Shown: in pieces, positions 8,040-17,656 of the stretch
Numbering within the stretch: the stretch's first letter is position 1
Layout of the letters: every line of letters begins with the position of its first letter
Position numbers and translations under genes: made by a program
From: CAZEJS01 sp964512645
GTDB taxonomy: Bacteria; Actinomycetota; Geothermincolia; Fen-727; Anoxymicrobiaceae
Length of the DNA: 64,000 bases
Reading direction: 5' to 3'
Assembly (NCBI GenBank): GCA_964512645.1
Contig: CAZEJS010000013.1
Location: 1-64,000 of the forward strand
The notes under the pieces: model-generated
Databases searched by the model: none
What the model saw: the letters and a program-made list of their open reading frames with translations, nothing else
What the model was told of the DNA's origin: nothing

Positions 8040-10130
8040 CTAGAGGCTCAGCGCCGCTTGAAACCCCTCGCGGATCGCGTTGTGTATGCGCCCCGGGCAG
8101 CGCGCGTCCCCGATCGTCCTGACCTGCCGTCCCGACGACTCGAGCTCCCGTGCCGGAAGGTCGTCGCTTCTTACGCCCGCGGCGAGGACGACGTGGTCCA
8201 CGGGCCGGGCGATCCGCCTGCCGGTCCTGACGTGTTCCAGCAGGATTTCCTCCCGCCTTATCTCCACCAGCCTGTGCGAAACGATGAGCTCCGGGTGGTA
8301 GGCGAGCAGCCTCTCCATCACGTCCTCGACAAGCTGGAAGTAAACCCCGGGGCCGACCCGGTCCTCCATCTCCACCAGGACCACGCGGTTTCCGCTCGCG
8401 GCCAGTTTCTCCGCGGTCTCGAGCCCGGTGATGCCGCCGCCGATGACCGCCACGCGCCTGCCCTCGATGACGACGGCGCCCTCGAGAGCGTCCTTGAAGG
8501 TACAGACGTGCTCCAGTCCCACGCCCGGGACGCCGGGGATCGCCGGGGCCGCCCCGGTCGCGACCAGGACCGCGCAGGGCTCCAGCGCCTCGATCTCCGC
8601 GGGCGACGCCGCGGTGTTATACCTGATCTCCGCGCCGTTGCGCAGGGCGGCCGCTTCGAGGTCCTCGGTGCACCAGTCTATCTTCTCTTTTCCGGGGGGG
8701 CGTGCGGCGGTCTTCAGTTGCCCGCCCGCCGAGCCCTCCTTCTCCAGCACCACGGTCCTGAAGCCCCTGAGCGCCAGCCATCCCGCCGCGGAGAGGCCCG
8801 CCGGCCCCGCCCCGATCACCGCCACGGTGCGGCCCTTGCCGTCCGTACGCGGCTCCGCGGTCTCGGTCTCGTACCCGGCCCGGGGGTTGACCGCGCACTC
8901 CAGCCCGAGACCCACCTGGGCGTTGCCCTCCAGGGCCTCGATGCACCTGAGGCAGGAGATGCACCGCCTTATCTCCCCCTCCCGGCCCTCCGCGGCCTTG
9001 CGCACCCACTCCGGGTCGGCGAGCAGCGGCCGGCCGAGGGCGACGAAGTCCTGGGTGCCGTCGGCGAGCAGCGCTTCGGCCTGCTCCGGAACCCGGAACG
9101 AGTTCGCGGCGATGACGGGGATGGAGACCGCTTCCTTCACCGCGCGGGCGAGGTGCTTGCGCCAGCCGAACTCGAAGGACATCGGCTCCAGCCAGTAGTT
9201 GGTGTTCTCGTACGCCGCGGAGGACACGTCGATGGCGTCGATGCCCGCCCTCTCCAGCCTGCGGGCCATCTCCAGGCCCTCCTCCAGTTCGATTCCCTCG
9301 TGCGGGGCGTCTATCACCCGGCGGTACTCGTCGACGGTGAGCCTCACGGTGAGAGGAAAGTCGCGCCCGCACTCCCGGCGTATCCCCTCTATGATCTCCA
9401 GCAGAAAGCGCATCCGGTTCTCCAGCACCCCGCCGTACTCGTCCCGGCGGCGGTTGGTGTAAGGGCTGAGGAACTGCTGGATGAGGTAGCCGTGGGCGGC
9501 GTGAAGCTGCACCCCGTCGGCGCCGGAGAGCTGTACGCGCCGGGTCGCGTTCACGAAATCGCAGACCAGGCGCCTGACCTCCCAGCGGCGCAGGGCGCGC
9601 GCCCTCTGGTTGAAAAGGCGGCTGGGTACGCCCGAGGGGCCGACCACCGCCGGCCAGCGCGAGTGTTCCATGAACCATTCCGAGACACCGGAGAACCTCC
9701 CGGCGCGGCGGAACACCTCCGGCAGCACGGAATAGAGCCCGGGCCAGGCCCTGCCCAGGAGCTCGATGGTCGGGCCTGCCATCACCATGGGGGAGAGCCC
9801 CTGGCTCCCGGGGTGGTGGAGCTGGCAGAACACCCTGGTGCCGTGCCGGTGCAGGCGGTCCACCATCGCCCCGAACGGGGCGATGTGCCTGTTTCCGGTC
9901 ATCGAAAGCTGCCTGGGGACGGTGACCCCGTGCACGTAGTTGACCCTGGTCGCCCCGGTGATGAGCAGGCCCAGCCCGTTCTTCGCGCGCTCCTCGTAGT
10001 AGCCCGTGAGCTGCTCGGAAGGGGTGCCGTCGTAGTTGGCCAGCCCGGCTACCATCGGGGCCATGACCGTCCTGTTCTCCAGGGTCACGCTGCCGATCCT
10101 GCCTTCGGAGAACATGTACGGATATTTCAC
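8040..10130 (-). CDS. NADH:flavin oxidoreductase / 2,4-dienoyl-CoA reductase-like
   Basis: 696 residues, the length of FadH-type enzymes. The N-terminal half is an old-yellow-enzyme TIM barrel (opening Y-M-F-S-E-G-R-I-G; later A-H-G-Y-L-I-Q-Q-F-L-S-P). A 4Fe-4S motif CxxCxxC near residues 389-395 with a fourth Cys about 14 residues on joins it to FAD- and NAD(P)-binding domains (V-I-G-A-G-P-A-G near 435; V-I-G-G-G-I-T-G later). Such enzymes pass electrons from NAD(P)H through FAD and 4Fe-4S to FMN to reduce enones or enoyl-CoA esters. The GTG start has AAGGAG eight bases upstream, overlapping the end of the CrtC-like gene 12 bases away. The true substrate is unknown. Confidence 0.88.
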   Translation of the reverse strand: MKYPYMFSEGRIGSVTLENRTVMAPMVAGLANYDGTPSEQLTGYYEERAKNGLGLLITGATRVNYVHGVTVPRQLSMTGNRHIAPFGAMVDRLHRHGTRVFCQLHHPGSQGLSPMVMAGPTIELLGRAWPGLYSVLPEVFRRAGRFSGVSEWFMEHSRWPAVVGPSGVPSRLFNQRARALRRWEVRRLVCDFVNATRRVQLSGADGVQLHAAHGYLIQQFLSPYTNRRRDEYGGVLENRMRFLLEIIEGIRRECGRDFPLTVRLTVDEYRRVIDAPHEGIELEEGLEMARRLERAGIDAIDVSSAAYENTNYWLEPMSFEFGWRKHLARAVKEAVSIPVIAANSFRVPEQAEALLADGTQDFVALGRPLLADPEWVRKAAEGREGEIRRCISCLRCIEALEGNAQVGLGLECAVNPRAGYETETAEPRTDGKGRTVAVIGAGPAGLSAAGWLALRGFRTVVLEKEGSAGGQLKTAARPPGKEKIDWCTEDLEAAALRNGAEIRYNTAASPAEIEALEPCAVLVATGAAPAIPGVPGVGLEHVCTFKDALEGAVVIEGRRVAVIGGGITGLETAEKLAASGNRVVLVEMEDRVGPGVYFQLVEDVMERLLAYHPELIVSHRLVEIRREEILLEHVRTGRRIARPVDHVVLAAGVRSDDLPARELESSGRQVRTIGDARCPGRIHNAIREGFQAALSL

Positions 10131-10142
10131 TGTCGCCGCTCC

Positions 10143-11240
10143 TTACTTCTGCTGGAGGTGCATCAGCTCGTAAAGCGCCTGGCCCTTCTCGACGGCCTTC
10201 ACATCTTTGAGGTCCACCCGGAGCTCCAGGTCGGCGTTGAAATCGTAGTAGTAGGGGTTGGAGAAGAGGTGGACCAGGAAGCGCTCCCAGCGCGGGCTCC
10301 CCTCGAGGACGTCCAGCGACTCGATGAGCCGCGGGTTCCGTATGGTCAGGGTGATCTCGCCCTCCTCGCTCTTCCAGCTCCAGTCCAGCTTCGTCGGGTA
10401 GGAGCCGCCCAGCGGCCCGTCCACGAAGTCGTCCACCCGCAGCCTCAACGGCAGCCCGTCATCCGTCAGGACCTCCTCGCCCCTGGCGAGCATGAGCGTG
10501 TGCAGGTTCAGGCTCCCCACGAACGGCAGGTGCGGGGTGACCATCTCCACGAACACCACCGTGAAATCGCCGACGTGCGCCCTGCCCCAGTACCAGTGGT
10601 CGAGGCCGCTGGTCAGCGCGAAGTTCCCCCAGTTGTGGTCGTGGTAGCAGGTGCCTTTCACCTCGCTCTTCCGACCCTTGAAGGTGAGCGTCCCCTCTAC
10701 CGTGCCGTAGGTGATCGGGACCACCCAGGCGAAGAACTTCTCCTCATTGCGGCCGGAGTAGGTGAAGCCGGAGCCGGGGCGCCAGGACGGACCGCTGCGG
10801 GTCAAGGTCAGGTCCGCCGCGCTGTCGTCCGCCTCCACGTGCATCACGTAGCGGTCGAGGTCGCCCTTGACCGTGCTGGGGCCGATCCGGACGTCGCACC
10901 CCCCGGCGGACGCCGACAGCTCCCCGGGCTCGAACTCCTTGCTCAGCCTGACCTTCTCGCCGTCCGGGGTCTTTAGTATTAGCAGGATGGTCGGGCGCAG
11001 GTCGCCCTTGGGCTTGGTCGAGGGCTTGGTGGAGAAAGTGACCACCGCCGTCGAGCCGTCGTCGAACTCGCAGTCGAAGTACCACCACTCGAACGCGTCG
11101 GTCCTGTCCCCGGTGCGGTAGCCGTCCTCCCACGGTTCCACCAGGCCCGCCTGGAGTCCCTCGCGGGCCAGCAGGTCCGGCAGCGCCTGTTCCATTCTCT
11201 CCCTGATGTCGGGAACCAGGTCATCGAGTTCCTTCGCCAT
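10143..11240 (-). CDS. CrtC/AttH-like lipocalin-type protein (hydroxyneurosporene synthase family)
   Basis: 365 residues. Two family motifs are clear: E-W-W-Y-F-D at 51-56, and G-T-C-Y-H-D-H-N-W-G-N about two thirds in. The family includes carotenoid 1,2-hydratase (CrtC) and AttH-like proteins built of two lipocalin-like halves that handle hydrophobic substrates. No carotenoid genes are nearby, so a carotenoid role should not be assumed. The ATG has AAGGAGG upstream. It is the first gene of the minus-strand run with the flavin reductase 12 bases downstream, which hints that the two act on the same lipid or terpenoid. Confidence 0.75.
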   Translation of the reverse strand: MAKELDDLVPDIRERMEQALPDLLAREGLQAGLVEPWEDGYRTGDRTDAFEWWYFDCEFDDGSTAVVTFSTKPSTKPKGDLRPTILLILKTPDGEKVRLSKEFEPGELSASAGGCDVRIGPSTVKGDLDRYVMHVEADDSAADLTLTRSGPSWRPGSGFTYSGRNEEKFFAWVVPITYGTVEGTLTFKGRKSEVKGTCYHDHNWGNFALTSGLDHWYWGRAHVGDFTVVFVEMVTPHLPFVGSLNLHTLMLARGEEVLTDDGLPLRLRVDDFVDGPLGGSYPTKLDWSWKSEEGEITLTIRNPRLIESLDVLEGSPRWERFLVHLFSNPYYYDFNADLELRVDLKDVKAVEKGQALYELMHLQQK

Positions 11241-11255
11241 TGGCCCTCCTTGTTC

Positions 11256-11365
11256 GCGTGTGGCCCGCGCCGTTTCGGGCGTGAGCGCCGGGGCCGGTTC
11301 GTCCCCGGGCGCGCGCCGTTTCGGGCGTGTTCTGCGACCGCGTTACGAGCGTGTGGCCCGCGCCG
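11256..11365. repeat. Interspersed short direct repeats upstream of the MarR unit
   Basis: Two units recur. An 18-mer built on CGCGCCG-TTTCGGGCGTG occurs at 11266-11283 and 11312-11329. A 17-mer built on GCGTGTGGCCCGCGCCG occurs at 11256-11272 and 11349-11365. The divergent spacer 11241-11642 holds no supported gene; besides these repeats it has only the MarR promoter and operator. Confidence 0.75.
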
Positions 11366-11567
11366 CCGCGACCCGCAACCACGAAACCGGCGTCTCTACC
11401 GCTGTAATTCTACATCCCCGGCGTCGATGCCGTGCGCCCGCGGCGTCCCGGTGGAATGCCCACCCCCGCCGGGGCAGTACGCGTGGCAAAGTCCGCCGCC
11501 TGAAGGTCCACGAGCCGCACCGATCTCCTCGTGCCGGGCAAGCGCGCGAAAAAACCGCGCCGGCGCA

Positions 11568-11596
11568 TTGACCGCGCGGACGCCGGCGGTTAGACT
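11568..11596 (+). promoter_or_regulatory. Promoter of the marR-ABC exporter unit
   Basis: TTGACC at 11568-11573 (5/6 to consensus), a 17-base spacer, and TAGACT at 11591-11596 (4/6). The MarR operator begins eight bases after the -10, so a bound repressor would cover the start of transcription. Confidence 0.6.
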
Positions 11597-11603
11597 GATT
11601 ATT

Positions 11604-11624
11604 AGTTAGTTAGACTAACTAACT
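11604..11624. promoter_or_regulatory. MarR-type operator, perfect palindrome
   Basis: A perfect inverted repeat: arm AGTTAGTTAG at 11604-11613, one central A, and its exact reverse complement at 11615-11624. It lies between the -10 box and the SD of the marR gene. Its size and symmetry fit a dimeric winged-helix repressor, so autoregulation is the natural reading. Confidence 0.75.
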
Positions 11625-11642
11625 TATTTGAGGAGGAGCTTG

Positions 11643-12119
11643 ATGGACGAGGAACGGCGCCTCGAGCTCGCCGACCGGTTTCTGGACAGCTTCCGCACCG
11701 CGGTCGGCTCCACGCGCGCCATCTTCAGGAACGAGGTCGAGCGCCACGGGGTGACCTGGCCGCAGTACGGGCTGCTCAGGACGGTGAAGAGGCACGGCCC
11801 GGTGACCGTGACCGAACTGTCGGGACTGCTGAATACCGCGACCCCCACCACCAGCAAGATGGTCGACGGCCTCTGCCGGAAGGGGCTGCTGGAGAGGACC
11901 GGCGACCCGGGCGACCAGAGGGTCACCCGGCTCGAGGTCACGAACAGGTCCAGCAACCTGCTGAAGAAGATAAACAAGCAGCAGCGCGAAATGGTGCGCG
12001 ACGCCCTGGAGGGCTCCGAACTCCAGGAGATGGAGACTTTTGCCCGATTGATGGACCTCGTGGCCGGCTACATGCGGGAGCAGACGTCCAAACGGGCGAA
12101 ACCGCCCGGAGCCGGATAG
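11643..12119 (+). CDS. MarR-family transcriptional repressor
   Basis: 158 residues from ATG 11643. An upstream in-frame TTG at 11628 is rejected because the SD GAGGAGG lies after it, directly before the ATG. The centre is a winged helix: L-L-R-T-V-K-R-H-G-P-V-T-V-T-E-L, then N-T-A-T-P-T-T-S-K-M-V-D as recognition helix, and a wing with E-R-T-G-D-P-G-D-Q-R. Long flanking helices form the dimer interface. A perfect palindrome covers its promoter, and an ABC exporter follows on the same strand about 100 bases on. It probably represses itself and the exporter until a small hydrophobic ligand binds. Confidence 0.9.
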   Translation: MDEERRLELADRFLDSFRTAVGSTRAIFRNEVERHGVTWPQYGLLRTVKRHGPVTVTELSGLLNTATPTTSKMVDGLCRKGLLERTGDPGDQRVTRLEVTNRSSNLLKKINKQQREMVRDALEGSELQEMETFARLMDLVAGYMREQTSKRAKPPGAG

Positions 12120-12223
12120 GGGCTGCGGGCTCCGCGGCCTCGACTGCCACCGGGCGCTTCCAAAGGAAAACGGCCCTCAGGAACGCAACCCACAGGGAGC
12201 TCGAAAAAGGATGGTGCGAAGAA

Positions 12224-13204
<981 letters not shown>

Positions 13205-13222
13205 ACAAGAAGGAGAACGGAA

Positions 13223-14194
13223 ATGGGAACCAATACCGCGCAGGGAATCCCCGGGACGGTTCTCCCGGGCGGGGCGGGAGCCGGGGAGGATACCCTGGGC
13301 ACCAGGATCGACGCCGCCTTCACCGGGATGTACATCGTATGGCTCCGCGACGTCAAGCGCTTCTGGCGCGACACCCCCCGGCGGGTGGGGGCGTTCGTGC
13401 AGCCGCTGGTCTACCTGTTTCTGCTGGGCACGGGGCTGCAGGCCGCGTTCAAGATATTCGGAGGAGAAGTCCAGTTCATCAAGTTCATGTTCCCCGGCAT
13501 ATTCGGTCTGACCCTGCTGTTCACGTCTGTCTTCTCCGCCATCAGCATAATCTGGGACCGGGAGTTCGGGTTCCTCAAGGAGGTGCTGGTGTCCCCGGTG
13601 CCGCGGTCGGGAGTGGCCCTCGGCAAGATAGTCGCCGGGGCCACCCAGGCGCTGATGCAGGGGATCATCCTGCTGGTGTTGATGTTCTTCCCGTTCATGT
13701 ACGGGTTGAGCCTGGACACCCTGGTGAAAGCCCTGATCATGCTGCCGATGGCGATGCTCCTGTCCCTGGGGCTCACCTCCATCGGGGTCGCCATCGCCGC
13801 GAACATGAAATCGATGGAAGGCTTCCCGATGATCATGAACCTCCTGCTGATGCCGATGTTCTTCCTGTCCGGGGCGATGTTCCCGCTCCAGGGCCTGCCG
13901 GGGTGGATGACGTTTCTGACTAAAATCAACCCGCTCACCTACGGGGTGGACATGCTCCGGGGGGTGGCGCTCAGGGGAGTGAACGTCGGGGGAGACGCGA
14001 GCGTCCTTGGCAAGCTGTCTCCGCAGATAATCGGCCAGATGTCCCCCCAGGTAAAGGCGGCGATCGCCAGGGTCTCGCCGCACACCCACCTGGTCGTACA
14101 GAGGTACCCCCTCTGGCTCGACATCCTGGTGATGTCGGCGTTCGGCCTGGCAATGCTGCTCATCGCCATCTGGCAGTTCTCCCAGACGGAGTAG
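13223..14194 (+). CDS. ABC-2 type exporter permease (DrrB-like)
   Basis: 323 residues with about six hydrophobic helices and the ABC-2 family pattern (I-I-W-D-R-E-F-G-F-L-K-E; later F-F-L-S-G-A-M-F-P and N-P-L-T-Y-G-V-D). The N-terminal about 45 residues are soluble. AAGGAG precedes the ATG. The C-terminal external loop before the last helix is longer than in plain DrrB proteins and contains S-P-Q-I-I-G-Q-M-S-P-Q. Pairs with the upstream ATPase to form the exporter. Confidence 0.9.
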   Translation: MGTNTAQGIPGTVLPGGAGAGEDTLGTRIDAAFTGMYIVWLRDVKRFWRDTPRRVGAFVQPLVYLFLLGTGLQAAFKIFGGEVQFIKFMFPGIFGLTLLFTSVFSAISIIWDREFGFLKEVLVSPVPRSGVALGKIVAGATQALMQGIILLVLMFFPFMYGLSLDTLVKALIMLPMAMLLSLGLTSIGVAIAANMKSMEGFPMIMNLLLMPMFFLSGAMFPLQGLPGWMTFLTKINPLTYGVDMLRGVALRGVNVGGDASVLGKLSPQIIGQMSPQVKAAIARVSPHTHLVVQRYPLWLDILVMSAFGLAMLLIAIWQFSQTE

Positions 14195-14374
14195 CGCCAT
14201 GCCCGCGTGCAGGGCCCTGAACGTACGGGACAGCGCGGCGCCGGCGTTCCGATCCCGAAACGGGTGGAGGGCCGCCGCGGGCGGGGAGGCCGGAACGCCC
14301 CTGCCGGCCCGCCGCGGTGCGATCCGTCTGCCGTCATGGTCATTCCCGCCCGTAACGGTTATCATGCGGCCGTG

Positions 14375-15682
14375 ATGAAGTCCCGGAATGTCCTTGTCGT
14401 AAGCGAGAACATGTGCAGGGACAGCCTCATCCCGTTCCCGCTCGGCCCTGCGTGGGTCTCCGCGGCGCTGGAGATTGCCGGGTACGAGGTGATGGGGCTG
14501 GACCTGATGTTTTCCGACGACCCCGAGAGGGAGTGCGAGCGGGCGGTTGAGGAGTTCCGCCCGGACTGTATCGGCCTCTCCATCAGGAACATAGACAACC
14601 AGGACGCCGAGGACACCGAGTTCTACGTCGAATCGGCGGCGCCCCTGGTCGCGGCGATCAAGCGGGTGTCCGACGCCCCGGTGGTCCTGGGCGGCGCCGG
14701 GTACAGCATCTACCCCACCCAGTGCCTGGAGTACCTTGGGCTCCGGTACGGGGTGGTGGGCGAGGGGGAAGTGACGTTTCCCGCGCTGCTGGAGTGCCTG
14801 GCCTCGGGGGGCGACCCGCGACGGGTCCCCGGCGTGGCTACCCGGCTCGACGGGGTGAGTTCACCCGGCACGCCGGGCGTGCGGCCCGACCTGGCGACTC
14901 TGCCGGTCCCCGACAGGCGGATGTTCGACGTGGCGCGCTACGACTGGCGCCCCGAACTCGGCCCGCCGCTGTACGTCCCCAACATCCAGTCCCGGCGCGG
15001 GTGCGCCCGCAGGTGCATCTACTGCTCGACGCCGGACATCGAGGGGTCGCGGGTGCGCGCCCGGCCGGTGAAGGCGGTCGCGGACGAGATGGAGTCCCTG
15101 GAGCGGGAGTTCGGCTTGAGCCTCACGATAATCAACGACTCCCTGTTCAACGTGCCCGAGGAGTACGCCCTCGACCTCTGCGGTGAGTTCATCGAGCGGG
15201 GCCTGGGGCTGAGGTGGTCCACCGGGCTCGACCCGTCGGCCTCGGACGAGCTTATCGAGAAGATGGCCCGCGCGGGGTGCACGAACCTGAGCCTGGGCAA
15301 CGAGAGCGGGTGCGACCACATGCTGATGAGGTTGAGGAAGGAGTTCGGCGTTGCCGACGTCGAGAGGGCCATGCGTACCGCGAAGGCGGTCGGCCTGAAG
15401 GTCAACTGCTTCCTGCTGCTCGGCGGGCCCGGGGAGACCCGCGAGACCATCGAGGAGACCATCGAACTGATGGACGCGCTGGGGCCGGACACGGTGAACG
15501 TGTCGCCGGGCGTTCGCATCTACCCGAACACCGAGCTGGCCGCGATCGCGGTCGAGGAAGGGGTGGTCGGCCCGGACGACGACCTGCTGCAGCCGAGGTT
15601 CTACGTGGCGCCGGCGGTGAAGGAGTGGCTCTTCGACTACACCCGGGAGGTAATAGCCGAGCGTCCCGGCTGGGAACAGTAG
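14375..15682 (+). CDS. B12-binding radical SAM protein
   Basis: 435 residues from ATG 14375. The frame is open to 14207, but the conserved N-terminus (K-S-R-N-V-L-V-V-S-E-N-M) starts here; no strong SD was found. A cobalamin-binding-like domain occupies about 1-165, then the radical SAM cluster motif C210-x3-C214-x2-C217 (G-C-A-R-R-C-I-Y-C). A later G-G-P-G-E-T-R-E-T segment is also typical. These enzymes catalyse methylations or rearrangements through a 5'-deoxyadenosyl radical. No neighbouring biosynthetic gene gives the substrate. Confidence 0.85.
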   Translation: MKSRNVLVVSENMCRDSLIPFPLGPAWVSAALEIAGYEVMGLDLMFSDDPERECERAVEEFRPDCIGLSIRNIDNQDAEDTEFYVESAAPLVAAIKRVSDAPVVLGGAGYSIYPTQCLEYLGLRYGVVGEGEVTFPALLECLASGGDPRRVPGVATRLDGVSSPGTPGVRPDLATLPVPDRRMFDVARYDWRPELGPPLYVPNIQSRRGCARRCIYCSTPDIEGSRVRARPVKAVADEMESLEREFGLSLTIINDSLFNVPEEYALDLCGEFIERGLGLRWSTGLDPSASDELIEKMARAGCTNLSLGNESGCDHMLMRLRKEFGVADVERAMRTAKAVGLKVNCFLLLGGPGETRETIEETIELMDALGPDTVNVSPGVRIYPNTELAAIAVEEGVVGPDDDLLQPRFYVAPAVKEWLFDYTREVIAERPGWEQ

Positions 15683-15823
15683 GCGGGCTCCGCCGTCACG
15701 GCGCCGGGGGTTGAAGCGGGCATTCCCCGGGCCGGCGGTCCATGTCCGGGGCGGGATATTCCGCGGGAATCGCGAAGAACGTGCCGGAGCCCATGAAGAC
15801 GGATGTGGAACGGAGGTAAACGC

Positions 15824-17521
15824 ATGCCAGGCAGAAGGATAGTCATCGTCGGCGGAGTGGCCGCCGGGACCAAAGCGGCGGCGAAGGCACGCCGGCTCGA
15901 CCAGGACGCCGACATAGTGGTCATCGAGAAGGGGGAGCACCTGTCGTACGCGGGATGCGGGCTCCCCTACTACATCTCCGGGGTAGTGGAGAACCGTAAC
16001 GACCTGATGTCAACCCCCATAGGGGTCCTGCGCGATCCGGATTTCTTCGCCAGGGTGAAGGACCTTAAGGTGCTCAACCGCCACGAGGCGCTGAGCATCG
16101 ACCGCTCCGGCAAGGAAGTGATGGTGCGCGACCTGAGGGACGGTTCGGCGAAGACGCTCCCCTACGACAAGCTCATCCTTGCCACCGGGAGCAGGCCGTT
16201 CGTCCCTCCCATCCCCGGCCGCGACCTCGAGGGCGTTTACACCCTTCAGAACATCGAGGACGCCGACCGCATCCGCTCGGAACTGGAGGACCGAAAAGCG
16301 AAAGACGTGGTGATAATCGGGGGCGGCCTTATAAGCATCGAGAGCACCGAGAACCTGGTCCACACCGGCTGCCGCGTGTCCGTGGTGGAAGTGCTGCCGC
16401 AGATACTGCCGTTCCTCGACGAGGAGATGTCGCTGCTGGTCCGCCAGCACATGGAGGCCAGGGGAGTGCGCGTCATCACCGGGGACAAGGTGGAGGAGAT
16501 AGCCGGCAAGGACGGCCGCGCCGTCGAAGTGGTCACCACGAACCACCGCCTTTCCGCGGACTTCGTCATAATCGCCGCGGGGGTCCGCCCCAACATCGAC
16601 CTGGCCAGGGAGGCAGGCCTGGATATTGGCGAGACCGGGGCCATCGCGGTGGACCGCCGCATGGCCACCAGCGACCCGGACATCTTCGCCGCGGGGGACT
16701 GCGTCGAGAACCGCTGCCTGGTCTGCCAGAAGAACTTCTACTCCTACACCCCCCTGGGGTCCACCGCCAACAAGCACGGCCGGGTGGCGGCGATAAACGC
16801 CTGCGGCGGCAACGAGAACTTCAACGGCGTGGTGAAGACCGGCATCCTCAAGGTCTTCGACTTCAACGTGGCCCGCGTGGGGCTGACGGAGAAGGAAGCG
16901 GCCGGCGAAGGGTTCGATGTCATGACCGCGGTGACCGCCGCCCCGGACCGGGCGCACTTCTACCCCACTGCCGAGGCCGTGATAATCAAGCTCCTGTGCG
17001 ACAGGAAGAGCGGGAAGCTGCTGGGCGCCCAGATGGTCGGCCCCGGGGACGTCGATAAGCGTGTAGACGTGGTGGCAACGGCGCTCACCTTCGGCGCCAA
17101 CGTCGAGGACATCACCAACCTCGACCTCGCTTATGCGCCTCCTTACGCGCCGGCGATGGACAACATCATCGACGCCGCGAACACCCTGCGCAACAAGGTC
17201 GAAGGCAGGTTCCGGGGGATGAGCAGCCTCGCTCTCAAGGCGCTGATAGACGATGGGAAGACGCCGTTCCTGCTGGACGTGCGCTCGCCGGGGGAGTTCG
17301 AGGAGGCGAGGATACCGGGCTCGAACCTGATCCCGCTGCCGATGCTCCGCGGGCGGCTGGAGGAGGTCCCCAGGGACTGCACGGTCGTCGTCTTCTGCAA
17401 GAGCTCGCTCAGGGCGTACGAGGCCTGCCTGATCCTGAAGCACAGCGGGTACAACGACGCCTGGCTCCTCGACGGCGGGATTGCCGCCTGGCCGTTCGAG
17501 AAGGAAACCGGTGCGCCCTGA
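15824..17521 (+). CDS. CoA-disulfide reductase-type pyridine nucleotide oxidoreductase with rhodanese domain
   Basis: 565 residues. The start is ATG 15824, placed by the SD CGGAGG eight bases upstream. The FAD motif I-V-I-V-G-G-V-A-A-G-T-K-A is followed by the single redox cysteine in S-Y-A-G-C45-G-L-P-Y-Y, the signature of CoADR, NADH oxidase and NADH peroxidase enzymes. A second dinucleotide fold follows (V-I-I-G-G-G-L). From about 465 a rhodanese domain carries its own active cysteine C525 in F-C-K-S-S. CoADR-rhodanese fusions reduce CoA disulfides, persulfides or polysulfide with NAD(P)H. A role in sulfane-sulfur or thiol redox balance is likely. Confidence 0.9.
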   Translation: MPGRRIVIVGGVAAGTKAAAKARRLDQDADIVVIEKGEHLSYAGCGLPYYISGVVENRNDLMSTPIGVLRDPDFFARVKDLKVLNRHEALSIDRSGKEVMVRDLRDGSAKTLPYDKLILATGSRPFVPPIPGRDLEGVYTLQNIEDADRIRSELEDRKAKDVVIIGGGLISIESTENLVHTGCRVSVVEVLPQILPFLDEEMSLLVRQHMEARGVRVITGDKVEEIAGKDGRAVEVVTTNHRLSADFVIIAAGVRPNIDLAREAGLDIGETGAIAVDRRMATSDPDIFAAGDCVENRCLVCQKNFYSYTPLGSTANKHGRVAAINACGGNENFNGVVKTGILKVFDFNVARVGLTEKEAAGEGFDVMTAVTAAPDRAHFYPTAEAVIIKLLCDRKSGKLLGAQMVGPGDVDKRVDVVATALTFGANVEDITNLDLAYAPPYAPAMDNIIDAANTLRNKVEGRFRGMSSLALKALIDDGKTPFLLDVRSPGEFEEARIPGSNLIPLPMLRGRLEEVPRDCTVVVFCKSSLRAYEACLILKHSGYNDAWLLDGGIAAWPFEKETGAP

Positions 17522-17552
17522 CGGGCGGCGCACCATCGATGGGGCTATTGGC

Positions 17553-17580
17553 GGGACCCCGTGGGTGCCGGGACCCCGTG
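17553..17580. repeat. Short direct repeat GGGACCCCGTG, two copies
   Basis: GGGACCCCGTG occurs at 17553-17563 and 17570-17580 in the spacer after the CoADR-like gene. Non-coding. Confidence 0.6.
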
Positions 17581-17656
17581 CCCTCGAGACCGCGCGGGCG
17601 GCGGGGCGCCATGCCCCAGGGACCGCCGGGATGACGAGCATGGGGAGGTGCCGCGC

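Noticed and set aside
10143..11240. Carotenoid biosynthesis locus
   Set aside because: The CrtC-like fold alone is weak evidence; no crtB, crtI or crtE gene lies in the window.
11604..11624. MarR palindrome as a second iron box
   Set aside because: It shares TTAG/CTAA elements with the DtxR box but has arms without the GG/CC and different spacing; a MarR site fits better.
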